From Mycoemilia scoparia (Eukaryota; Kickxellomycota; Kickxellomycetes; Kickxellales; Kickxellaceae): 64,000 nucleotides of DNA. Every line of letters begins with the position of its first letter. Positions within the stretch are counted from its first letter, which is position 1. Location of the stretch: NCBI GenBank assembly GCA_027575805.1, contig JANBPU010000015.1, positions 62,001 to 126,000 of the forward strand. The letters run 5' to 3'. Both the position numbers and the translations under genes were made by a program. Positions 1-11,700 of this stretch are shown here, piece after piece. The notes under the pieces were generated by a model. It ran no database searches, was not told the DNA's origin, and saw nothing but the letters and a program-made list of their open reading frames with translations.

Positions 1-1068
1 CTGTATGCTTATTAAGTGCTTCGGCTCATAGGATTCTAGCTTTCAGAAAAATATACATAAAGACATCGTATTGGTAGGCAGTGTTTGGATGAACATATTG
101 GTGTAAAAATCAAAATGGGAGTATGGCACTATCACTATTATTGCAGCTATTTTGTGGGCTGATTTATGCTCCTACTTCTGGCAGCCTTATTCTTTCTATG
201 CATTGTTTCAAGAAAAAACTTTAACTGGCACATCATGCCTGTGTCTTTATACATACACACATGTGGCTATTGGTGGTGTCAATTGAATTAGATCCCCCCA
301 ACTAAATAGCTTATAATACCTTGACACGTACTTTGCAATGTCAATTGAGAGATAGAATTGATGTCAACATCTGGGGCAAAGGAAAAAGAGTGCAAAAGCA
401 TATATATATACACTTGACCGTGGTAAATGTTAAATCCACTACACATCCATGTGCTGTGTTAGAGGAGGCTTCTTCTCAATGCCAGAAATAAATAAACAAA
501 TAAATCAGTCAAGCATTAGACCGGGTAACTCATGAATGATTTTAATTTTCACATGTATGGGAATATTTGAAGGTTAATTGAGCGAGATGACACCCTGGTG
601 CCATTTCTGGTTGTTATACTAAACTGTGTGCAAGTGTATGAATACATTTCTGTCATTGATCTGTCCACATTTATTTGTCTTTGGCAGGCAAGCCCTCCTT
701 AAATTTGGCGGATGAATGGAAGGCAGTGAGAGAGAAGTCCATCCATTGTTGGTACACACATATTTTTCCATACAGAAGTTGTAAGCCATTATAATAAAAT
801 AATATAGATGGCAAGTGGGCGTGAATGTGACAGTGTAAAGGTGTGTTACCAGATCAGGCAACATGGTAGTTGTTCTCTTGAGAGGACGAATAATGTGGTC
901 GATGAATTAATGAATGTGTATGTAAATTTGTGTTATGGATGTGTAGCAATCTAACCCTTCTGGGAAATGAATCACATCAATATTTCATAAGGCTTAAGGG
1001 TTGCCTTCATCATTGTTGCTGTATTCTGGTTCACTCACTCACTCGGCTGGCTTATTCATTTACTTGAT

Positions 1069-1090
1069 CTCTCTCTCTCTCTCTCTCTCT
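1069..1090. repeat. CT dinucleotide microsatellite
   Basis: About eleven perfect CT units, read directly from the sequence. It lies in gene-free DNA. Confidence 0.95.
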
Positions 1091-2188
1091 TTGTCTCACT
1101 TTGTCCATTCATCACTCTTTTGAATTCTTTAAATGGCTTTTGTGTGTAGAGATAGATCAATTCTTTGGATTGTGCTTTATTTAATTTAGCCTTACATCCA
1201 TATTCGTTAGTAATTCAGTGTCAAGAAAGTAAGCGTGTGATAGATGAACAAGCAAATCTACATACATATATATATATATATGTGTAGTGTATCAGTGGTT
1301 GTTCTGTATGGCAATTATTGGTCGAGTGAATTCAAGGCCATTGTTTTATTTGACATTTCTTGGTTCAAAAAAGCAAATGGTTACAATAACTGCTCAATTA
1401 ATTGAATCCTCGTTATTATTGTAGTTGTGTGGTCACTGAATAATGTAATATCGGATGGATCTTTGGATTTTCTTCCTCTCTTTATTGCTCTTGCCAGCAT
1501 TCCAAATATTGTTTATCTGTTTACACATTTTATTTATAGCCATTAGTGGTTAAAGTGAAGCAAGGGCTATTTTTATCTAATTTAGCTGATCTTGATGAGC
1601 AAGCGAATTGAAGAGGCTGTTATGTGTTTGGTTAGCTGGAGCTTGAATTGTATTTGCAATTATAAAGATAGCGAGCTGAACACTCAGCCTGAAATTCAAT
1701 CGGCCAACCAGCTATGGTGGTCTTCTTAATGAATATCAATTTTATTAAGATTATCAAAAAATCGATCATCATACCTAAGATTGCAAAATAAGTGTTCCAC
1801 ATGTCGAGCATGCTTGGCAAAGTTCATTTACTGGCTGTGTGGATTGGGTAGGAATCCACTCAAGCGAGAATGGGAGAAAGTGATGATGTGGCATGCTCGA
1901 TTTCCCCTACTCATTAGGGTGTGTATTAGAACCAAAAACCAGCAGCATCAGTGGTTAGCTGGAAATTCCATTGGAATGGCATATATCTATGTACACTCAA
2001 TTATTGTTTACTGTAAGGTGCGTTGTGTATGTGTGTGTGTGTGTCTGAGTGTGAGTAGATATTACAAGTTCCTCTACTGATGGTTTATGAGACTGTGGTT
2101 TGAGTGTGAGCTTGTAGAATATTATTATAGTCAAAATGCGAACCCAGAATCTCTGGCTGACCAGACTGGAATATCCAGCTCTTTTCCT

Positions 2189-2217
2189 GGTTGGTTGGTT
2201 GGTTGGTTGGTTGGTTG
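2189..2217. repeat. GGTT tetranucleotide microsatellite
   Basis: About seven GGTT units followed by degenerate GATT units. It has no gene context. Confidence 0.95.
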
Positions 2218-2400
2218 GCTGATTGATTGAACAATTGGCAAGCTCTCCATCAAAAGTGTACCCAATTGTACTGTTATGCCTCTCCAGCAGATTTGGGCCC
2301 ATAAGCCCTACATTTTAGGCTGATATTGGAGGGGTTATTCTGGTATACTTCTAGAAGCGATTCTTCTAATTGTTTGGCGATTGCTTTAGTGAATATCCAA

Positions 2401-2420
2401 CTCTCTCTCTCTCTCTCTCT
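2401..2420. repeat. CT dinucleotide microsatellite
   Basis: Ten perfect CT units, with further short GT runs about 100 bases downstream. Confidence 0.95.
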
Positions 2421-3569
2421 CACTGCCACCACAACTGACATCTCCAATTCTAACAAAGGTGTCTTTGAACTTGTTTCAAGTATTCTCCTTACTCACTCAT
2501 ACTCACACACTCACAAAGAGAGAGTGTGTGTGTGTGTGCGAATCAAGTCTATTACAGTTCTTGCATTATGATATTCTGGTTTCTAGTCCTGGTTTTAACC
2601 TGATCTAACTGTTACCTGTGCAAGTGCACTTGCACTCTAGCTCAAACTTCTATTCATATCTACCGATTGGATCAATTGCAATTAACTCACAGTTGTTCTT
2701 GCTTCTGTAGCTTCCGTGTTGTAGTAGGAGTCTACTCACTTTTTCCTGAACTTGATCTCTGTGACTATCCATGTGAATCCCGCGTACAGCAACTGTACTG
2801 AATGGATGGAAAAATGCCCACCTGTCTATTTTATTTAAAATTAGATCTTTGGTATTTTTTGACCAATCCGCGAATTTACCTCGATACCGAATTTTCGTGT
2901 TTAATTAAAATGAGTCTGTGATTATATATACTTTTTCTCTTTACTAATAAACAAACAGTCCAACAAAAGATGATGATGATGATGGTGATGATCTGTTGGT
3001 TGGAAATGGGTTTTTGTCATTTGGCAATAACGATAATCAGGGATATTTGCAATGATGCTCTAATGCCAATAATCTACTCACATCGAGAAAATAACTCAGA
3101 GAACTGGGGAGTATATAACAATCTACAGTTTGCAAATACCCACAACAACAGCAAAAACTATTCTTGGTAGCGATCATTGAGGATATACTTTTTGTAATTG
3201 GTCTTGTCATGGTCTTACCGATGAGGTTGTGTTAGTTGGCTTTATTAACCATGCGGCATGTCGGCCTATAAGCAAATACTTCTTGGTAGATGCAAGAAAA
3301 AACTGATCCTTGGCAATAGAGAAAGTGGGAATGCGAGTAAGTAAGTGAGTGAGTGAGAAGGGGAAGCTCACTGTGCTATTGGCCGATTCGTTACATTGCA
3401 TTTCCAATGAACTTTAGCAAGTATAATCATCAATACCAGAGTCCGAATGCTCTACCACAGCTTATACTACTAATACTACTAAAGGCATGGTGATGATGTG
3501 GGTGACAAAAGCCGGATCACCCATATTTCCTTTACTGGCTCCAATTATAGGATATGTGCCAAATTAGCT

Positions 3570-3709
3570 ATATGAGTGATTATTTTTGAAGGGCTAAATG
3601 CAGATGGTGTATAACGATGCATGGGCCAATGAAAATATATGGTGATTAGTATGCAAGCTGAAACTGGCCTACTAGTAAAACTTAGTCCTTCAAAAATAAC
3701 TACCCATAT
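3570..3709 (+). mobile_element. MITE-like element, subfamily II, copy 1
   Basis: The left end begins ATATGAGTGATTATTTTTGA followed by AGGGC. The right end is its imperfect reverse complement, ending CTACCCATAT. The interior carries the block GGCCTACTAGTAAAA, shared with the copies at 4259 and 5276 and not typical of the copies to the right of FKS1. There is no coding capacity, so it is a non-autonomous inverted-repeat element by structure. Confidence 0.75.
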
Positions 3710-4258
3710 GACAGAATCTCTTTTAAAGGCGTACCAGAAGAACACCCTGGATACTAGCCAATCATGACCGAGACTCCAGTTAGAATGCATAAGGGCATAT
3801 GTCTGTTCTTTTTTGGTGGAGAACTTGCCATATAACCGCTGCTACAATAAGTCTCCGTTTGATTTCATATGCCATGAGCTTTAGGCTGCGCGGCCTCGTA
3901 TGTGGATGTGTATGGGCGATTGAACAACCAATGCCAGCCATGCCGTGTAAAACGGAGAAATGCTCTGAGGATAACACAATTGACATGTCACAGCCCAGAC
4001 GGCAAGAGTTATTTCTATGTGCGGCCAGCTATATAATGATCTCAGCATGCACTACTTGTTGCGGTCTTATGCACCAGCCGTGGTGGTGTAGTTAGTAGCG
4101 ATCGGCTTCGCTTTCTGGATGCAAGCATCATACATTGCATGTTGCGGTGAGCCATAATGGCAGTGCAAAAGACCGCTACCGAGTATGTGCGCAGCCTTGA
4201 GGTGTTGCAGAACTTTCAAAAACATATGTTGTGGCATCATCGGCACAGTCTGGCGTTT

Positions 4259-4407
4259 CATGTGGGGGGTTTATTCTTGAAGGGCCAAAAGCAGACTAAA
4301 CATGCCCGTACATTGGTGGTCAGTGTTGATATAGGCTGGCCAGTATGCAGGCTGAGGCTGGCCTACTGGTAAAAACTAGCAGCCCTTCAAATACTCACCA
4401 CCCATAT
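4259..4407 (+). mobile_element. MITE-like element, subfamily II, copy 2
   Basis: Terminal inverted repeats are diverged (left GGTTTATTCTTGAAGGGCC, right AGCCCTTCAAATACTCACC then ACCCATAT). The interior contains ATATAGGCTGGCCAGTATGC and a GGCCTACTGGTAAAAACT block shared with copy 1 and, on the opposite strand, with the copy at 5276. Confidence 0.7.
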
Positions 4408-5275
4408 GAATACACATGCATTCCAAGCGGGGTAAGCAACTCACTGTGCTGCACAATGAGGCTGTGCTGCAGGTGGCCTGCAAGGGTTGCTTTAATCCGA
4501 AAATTTGATTCGCGAATTTGGTTCTAGCAAAAATGATTAAGCACGTACATGGGAAGACAACTTTTTGGGATGGGCTTAATGTTTATCCCACGCTGTGTAG
4601 GAGAGGGAGGTGTGTCTTTTAGTGTGTTTGCGCTATCAGACTAGATCTATTGCGATTTACTGATGAAAAGATGTAGTACTGTGCTTATCAGCCCATTAGC
4701 ACTATTTACTGTGGATTAGCTAAAAATGCCAAGAAAATAACAACAGTCTGGCTTGCGTTTATTATGTGTGGTAGCAGGATGGATGGTTATTCACAGACTT
4801 GAGATTTTTATAGAATTGAAAATTGGTATAATCAGTAGTTTCTCTGAGTTAGCATTGAGCCTTGGGTGATGTCTGGTGTTGGTGGTGGAGGCAAAGTATG
4901 AATGTTGGCCATGCCATTGTTTTGTTGCTGCTATCGTGATGGCGGCTTGTAAGCAATGAATAGCCAAATGCTTTACATCTAGAATCTATAAACGGGTGGC
5001 TTGGAATGCCAAATTGAAGTTTGATTTAGTAATGTCATTAAAATTCCGAGTATTCTCATGGTCATGGATTGATGTTAATGAAGGCATGAATGGGGGTCAT
5101 TAGTGGACTGGTTGAACGCACATACATGTTGAATTTAACATAAAATCATTGTAGGCTGGTAATACACAGGCGCATGTATGTAGGATCTAGAAATTGGTAG
5201 CTCATCATGTGATAACAGGTGTTGTGTTTAGGCTCAAGGCCGGGTATAGGAATAAACACAGCTTTGTGAGCACAA

Positions 5276-5399
5276 GCGGATCATTCTTTTTGAAGGGCAG
5301 TTTTTTGCTAATAGGCCAGTAGTTTCATCATGCATATTGGCCAGCCTATATTATCATTGATAATGTTAATTTAGCCCTTCAAAAACAACCACCCGGATG
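5276..5399 (-). mobile_element. MITE-like element, subfamily II, copy 3
   Basis: The left end reads CATTCTTTTTGAAGGGCAG and the right end TAGCCCTTCAAAAACAACC then ACCC. The reverse complement of its interior matches copies 1 and 2 (ATATAGGCTGGCCAATATGC), so it is inserted in the opposite orientation. Confidence 0.7.
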
Positions 5400-5652
5400 T
5401 CTGCCATAGATATGTTGGAATTGGCAAGGACAATAGTAGGGGGGGGGGATATTTTTTCCTATTGTATTCGAGTAAACTATTGGTGATGAAAGCATGGTTT
5501 GTATCTAAACATTGCGTATTGTATATGTGTTTTTGTGCGGTTAATTTCGAGGTCCCAACTTAGTAATGCGGATTAGAGATAAGACTTCCGGAATCCCGTT
5601 TGGTCTGCTGTTGCAATCATAAAAAAGCAGATATACACGGGATTGCTTAGCA

Positions 5653-5676
5653 GAGAGAGAGAGAGAGAGAGAGAGA
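5653..5676. repeat. GA dinucleotide microsatellite
   Basis: About twelve perfect GA units, in gene-free DNA. Confidence 0.95.
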
Positions 5677-8250
5677 TCCAGGCAATTCGATAGGCCAAGT
5701 CTGAATATACATACACTGATATTATTGGAGCCATCCAATAGCCCAGAAAGCCTTTACGTTTTTTCTATATAACTACGCTCATAGGCTTTTTGGGTGTCTG
5801 AAGAGAAATCGCATTCGCAAATAGTAATAAAGCGATCGAATTATGTAGGCGGTTGAGAAGGTTTCGTCCAAAGAAACCACACAGCACTGATGTATGTGAA
5901 CGGAGCGTGATAGACAGACAGGCAGACAGACAATACTTGAAGAGGGTTTGTAATACATGGCCATGTATTTTCTATGGCACCAATAGAAGACATCATCAGG
6001 TTACCATGAACCTAGAGGCCCTATTCAATAGTAGCCTCATGGTGATGGTGGGGAGGAGTGGTTTATGTAGTCCACTAAAACCATTAGTCTTGGCCTGCAT
6101 GGCACCGTAGTGGTAGTTGCTGTGGCAGCCCAAGCCAAAATACCAAGAGACTAGTGGCGGATAATTTGGCATGCATACATAGCATAAGGCTTACCTATTC
6201 TATGAAATGGGGCCAACAATACTGTTCCTTTAGGTGGCAGAACAGGCCAATGGCGGTCAGGTAAACAGTTCTGGGTGCTGGGCTTGGCTAATCCTGCTGT
6301 TTTTGCGGAGTGGGGTGAGTTGGTTTGCGCATTGCGTTGGCCAATCAGGCGGGTGCGTGGATGGCACAGAAAAGGACACCTCAGGTAAAGGGAATAGTGC
6401 ATTGCAAGCTGTATGTTGGCCTGGATATTGGGTCTAGCCTGTTCTTACAGACCAATTCACTCAAAGAGTGAGTGAAAAGCCGGCATTTTGTACCTGGGCA
6501 TATGTGTGTGTGTATACGCCGTGGAGCAGTAAAAACCCTGAAGATATGCTGCCAGTGTGCTGCGCATGCCATCTTCAGAGATTCTATGGTGAAGGGCCAG
6601 GAGAGCCTTTCGCAGTGATTGTGGCATTCTTGTTGGCTAATACTATTTATTGTTGATGTGTGCTGGGTTGCTACTGTCTTCATAATAATAAAAGAGAGCA
6701 GTTTTGCTGATGGCTCTGCGTGGAATGAAAGGTCGATACTCCTGGCAGCCTTTTGCAGCAGATGTTGCTGCTACTGTTGTTGCTGGCCAGGAAGCCTACT
6801 GCTTTGGCAGTCACGCATTCTGGCTTCTTTTACTATTTCCTTGGATTTTGGAAAAGCAGCTGCAAAGCGTGTTGGTGCTGGGTGCCATCCCATCGGCACC
6901 ACATTGTTGGGATGGGCTTTGGAAATGTGCGCCTTCTTGGATCAATAATCTCGTTTAGGCTTGTGCTTTTGTGATGACCGAAGTGGCAGCTGCATTGATG
7001 GCGTGTTTGTGTGGGGATCAGACAAAGGACAAGCCATGCGGCATCGTCTGTCATTGGAGCAAGGCGAGGGCTATTTGCTACAGCGGAGGCCTCCTGTCTA
7101 ATGGGCTTTGTAAAGATGGCATTCCGGAGTTGGCTACGTATAAAAGAGCCCAGGCCGTCATCAATCCATGGAAGGAGGAGACGACAAAGGGTAAATCGAG
7201 GCTTGGTTTACCAGCAACGGCCAATGCCATCAGCCATGGATTCCCATCAGGATGGGTCATTTGCATGATCAGGATTGGATGCTAAAAAGAAACTGAGTTG
7301 GTGCGTCCTCAACAGAACAGTTCCGATTTTGGGGTTCAGATGCGTACAGACGCAGGCAGAGAGAAAGAGCCAAACCTTTTGGGATATCCAAACCCACAAA
7401 ACCTGTGCTCAGTGTCCAAACTCAGTTTCCAGTGGTTTTGACTGTGGTGTCCGCCCACTAAGCAGTGTGCCTGACGACTGTGCAGGCCGTTTGCAGGCTA
7501 TGATGGTTGCTACTGGCAGCCTGTCTGTTTGTGCAATCTCAACTGCTTTGCAAAAATAGCTATATTTCTTTGCCTCTATGGTGTGTTTGGTATGCGTGGT
7601 GCCTACTTTGTGGCTCTTACTTTTGTCCGTTCAGCCGTTACATTTATTGCCTCTTTCCGCTCCCTCTCTCCTTCGTCTCTATCTCTTTTCTACTATTACT
7701 TTGCTGTTTATATACTTTCTGTTTCCCTATTTTCACGCCTCTAAACATATTCTTCCGGTCTTTTGTTTCTGTGACTGGCTTGGCGTTTGTTGGCTAGCTA
7801 TATAACCTCTCCCCTACATCCCTTTCTTCTTTATAGAGTAGTTGCACTCTGTTGCTCTCTCTACCCATTTTCCCCTTGACGCTCAATCTCTATTTTGAAA
7901 CCTTTATTTCATCAACTCCTAACTCGTGGTCCTTAATACATCACGCATCCCACGCTAAACATCGCATATTGACGCTTATTTTACGCGAAGAGCTTGTTCC
8001 CTTTTGTTGAGCAAATATCAATCTTCATTTTCCAAAGTGCCGCACATATATTTGTTTAAGGCTACGACACATACACACACACACAGAGAGAGTCCCTTGC
8101 TTGTAGCAGAGCCCCTTTGTTCCAATAGCTATTAGTATTAACTACAACAGCATCGTTTAAAACCCAAACTTTGTAACATTTAAAAGCTAAGCTGTGGACT
8201 GGTATCACTCGACTCTAAAGAGCAACTCTTAATACCAGTTGAGCCGTGCG

Positions 8251-8258
8251 TATATAAT
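8251..8258 (+). promoter_or_regulatory. Candidate TATA box of FKS1
   Basis: TATATAAT lies about 500 bases before the FKS1 start codon and about 90 bases before a strong splice donor. This fits a transcript that starts near 8280-8340 and carries a leader intron. It is a consensus match only. Confidence 0.4.
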
Positions 8259-8346
8259 ACATATAACTCTATCCAGAGCCTACTGCTGCTGCCACTGCAG
8301 AATTACATACATATTCACTAGCCGATAGCAACAGTGTAAGCTAAAG

Positions 8347-8757
8347 GTAAGCCCCAATATGCAATTATTAGTATATATCCATATCCTGTGACCAAATATG
8401 CGGTCTCCCTACCGTTAATTGTAGTAGCGGTCTCCCCAGGCAATGTGCCCTGCGAGCTACTGCAAATACGGCTGTGTAAATCTATTAGTATCAGAGCTTA
8501 TAAGAATTGCCAATACAAAAAGCTCATTCCTGAGCAGAGATTTTCAACAGCGATTTTCACGTTTTCAAGCCCCTTGCCTGGGGCCTTCTTTGATACCCCC
8601 AAATACAGCCCAGCTTTGTCCATTTGCACATCCATGCCTTTGCGCATACATATATACACACACATACTGCTCTTCTTTTAATTTCCAACAAAAACTTGAC
8701 AACCGTAAAAGGACTTTGCACTAACAAAACAAACCCCTTTTGTTTCCTCCTTATAAG
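8347..8757 (+). other. Probable intron in the FKS1 5' leader
   Basis: A near-perfect donor AAAG|GTAAGC at 8346/8347 is followed 411 bases later by a pyrimidine tract (CCCCTTTTGTTTCCTCC) and an AG at 8756-8757, only five bases before the FKS1 start codon at 8763. The span between has no long frame. This is inference from splice consensus; a shorter leader or another acceptor is possible. Confidence 0.4.
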
Positions 8758-8762
8758 GCAAA

Positions 8763-11700
8763 ATGTCACACAACAACCACGGTGGTGATAATGGAGGGAA
8801 CGACTATGATAATGTCCCTCCTACCCGCTACCTAGGAAACAGCAACGATGCTTCTCACCATGAAAACGATCCCTACGACAACAAAGACTACCCTCGCCCA
8901 GATTCCTTTGACGTGTCTTACTACACAGATGGTGCAAACAACACATACGACGCCATGTACATGGCTGGCGACAGGGCACATGAGATTCCACCAACACCAC
9001 CTGTCCCTTCGCACTATGCCAGCCAGGCTGGTGCTGGCAGCTCGTCAAGAGCTGCTGAGCATAATGATATGGGCGACAGCGCTGGATATTCCTATGATGC
9101 CTACGAGCACAGCAATGGCGGTGGTAACCTGCTCTCCCCAGACGCCGCTCTTACTGGGATGTCGTTGCAGGCATCACATCCTGGAAAGAAGCGTCGCTCT
9201 GGAAAGAGAACCTCAGGTGCCAATTCTGACTATGACACCATGAGCGAGGGCGCCTTTTCCATTAGGTCATCCCTAGTGCGCACCCCTGCATCCCACGGCT
9301 CCAATGACGTTGATGTCTTTGACGCCTACCGCTCCAATCTTGCTGAAGATGGCCGCTATGCCTCATATGCTCCATCCACTGATTCACTCATCCAGCTACT
9401 CGAGCAAAAGAAAACATATCGCCCAACCGGCTCTGTTACCTCCTTTTCGCGTAGCGCTTCATTCATTTCTAATGGTGGTAACCCTGCGTTCGGCGAGTTC
9501 CAGAACCCAGATGACCTCTTTAACGATGTTCCCTACCCTTCATGGAGCGACCCCAACCAGATCCCATTGTCCAAAGAAGAAATCGAAGACATTTTCAAGG
9601 ACCTCACACACAAGCTTGGCTTCCAGCATGACAACATGCGCAACATGTATGACTCTATGATGACTATGCTGGACTCCAGAGCTTCCCGTATGAGCCCAAC
9701 CATGGCCCTTATCATGCTTCACTCGGATTACATTGGTGGTGACCACGGCAATTACCGTCGTTGGTTCTTCTCTGCCCAGCTTGACCACGACACTCCTCCA
9801 GTCCGCGACCAAGTCGATCCGAAAACTCAACAGGAAATGCTAGAAGAGGAGGCCCCTGAACCCAAGAAGGATACTCCTGCTGCTTTCGTAGAGAAGTGGA
9901 GAGCCCAAATGAATGCCATGTCTCAGTACGAGCGTGCCCGCCAGATTGCACTTTGGCTCCTTCTTTGGGGTGAAGCTGCTAACTTGCGTTTCGTTCCTGA
10001 GCTCCTGTGCTTCCTTTTCAAGCTTGCTGATGACTACATTCATTCACCGGAGACTCAGAGACGTGTTGAACCCGCTCCTGAAGGAGAGTACCTTGTCAAT
10101 GTTGTCACTCCCATCTACAACTATATTCGTGACCAGGGGTATGAGATCATCAACGGAAAGTATGTCAAGCGCGAGCGTGACCACGCCTCGACCATTGGTT
10201 ATGATGATGTTAACGAGTGCTTCTGGACACCAGAGAGCCTCCGCTTGATTGTATTTGACGACAAATCTAAGCTCATGGACCTCCCTCCCCATGACCGTTG
10301 GGGCAGGTTGGGCGATGTCAACTGGAAGAAGAGCTTCCGCAAGACTTACCGCGAGCGCCGAACTATGCTTCACTTTGTCACCAACTTCAACCGAATTTGG
10401 GTTTTGCACATTGTTGTATACTACTACTACATCATCTATGTGGCCGATTTCTTATACGATCCCAAGTTTGACTTGCGTTCACCAAACAACCCTAAGGCCC
10501 TCAATAACGGAAAGAAGATCCCTCTTCCAAACATTGACGCCAAGCGCTACACTCTTGTTGCTGCTGGTGGTGCTATTGCTCCATTGATCTGTATCTTTGG
10601 TTCCATCTGTGAAATGTTTTTTGTTCCTCTCAACAAGCACAACCAAAAGGCCCTCTGGTTCCGTATCTTGCTTCTGTTTGTCATACTTGCCATTGATGTT
10701 GCTCCTACCTTCTACATCTGGCCAAATGGCGAAGATCCTGCCTTCGATTCCAGCGGCGATGCTATTGACGGTGATGTTTCGAGCAGTGCTAATACCAAGT
10801 TTAAGGCTTTGCGTGCTGTTGCCATTGTTCAATTTGTCTACTCATTGATCTTCACCATGGTCCTCGCTATTATTCCAACTGCCCAGATCTTCCGTCCCAG
10901 CACAAATAACCGCCAAAAGAGAGGTCTCATTAACCGTACCTTCACCGGAAACTTCCCTCCTCTCAAGAGCACCTACCGTTCTATCTCGGTCCTCTTGTGG
11001 GGTATCATTTTCCTCTGCAAGTACATTGAATCCTACTTCTTCCTGGCCCTGTCCTTCAAGGATCCATTCCGTTGGCTATACATGTACCAGAAGCCCGAGT
11101 GCCATGATGGCATCTTCAAGAACTATCTGTGCTCAAACCACCAGTTCATCACCCTTGGTCTCATGTTGCTTCTTGACATGTTCCTGTTCTTCCTTGATAC
11201 CTACTTGTGGTATGTCGTATGGAACACCATCTTCTCTGTTGCTCGGTCCTTCTACCTCGGCTTCTCTATCTGGACGCCCTGGAGAAACATCTTCTCTCGT
11301 TTGCCCAAGCGTATTTACGCCAAGATTCTTGCCACCGCTGATATGGAAGTCAAGTATAAGCCCAAGGTCCTCTGCTCTCAGGTTTGGAACGCTGTTGTTA
11401 TTTCCATGTACCGTGAACACTTGCTTTCTGTTGAGCACGTCCAGAAAATGCTTTACCAGCAGGTCCCTGGTGATGAGGAGGGCAAGCGCACTCTCAAACC
11501 ACCTACCTTCTTCGTTTCTCAGGACGACATCTCATTCGACCAGGAATACTACCCACCACACTCTGAGGCAGAGCGCCGTATTAACTTCTTTGCCCAGTCT
11601 TTATCAACAATGCTTCCTGAGCCAATCCCAGTTGAAAACATGCCAACGTTTACTGTTATCACGCCTCACTATGGTGAAAAGATTTTGCTCTCTCTACGCG

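Larger units (their letters stand above)
1..3569. other. Gene-free intergenic DNA, left part
   Basis: No open frame here has protein-like composition or a recognisable motif, and ORFs of 60-100 codons occur on both strands as expected by chance. The stretch is rich in simple repeats: a CT run at about 1069-1090, TA at 1265-1281, TG at 2028-2044, GGTT tetranucleotides at 2189-2217, CT at 2401-2420 and TG at 2525-2538. I see no RNA gene. It may be distal upstream DNA of FKS1 or the 3' flank of a gene outside the window. Confidence 0.6.
3710..8250. other. Gene-free intergenic DNA upstream of FKS1
   Basis: Apart from the two element copies at 4259 and 5276, this holds a G10 run at 5439-5448 and a GA repeat at 5653-5676. 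Between about 6200 and 7800 several ORFs of 60-109 codons open in all frames at once. That pattern reflects locally lower stop-codon density rather than a gene, because no frame dominates and none carries a family motif. The last kilobase (7560-8250) is pyrimidine-rich, as in many fungal promoters. Confidence 0.55.

Noticed and set aside
6234..7559. Cluster of overlapping 60-109 codon ORFs in several frames
   Set aside because: No frame dominates, no splice-consistent chain or motif was found, and composition alone explains the low stop density.
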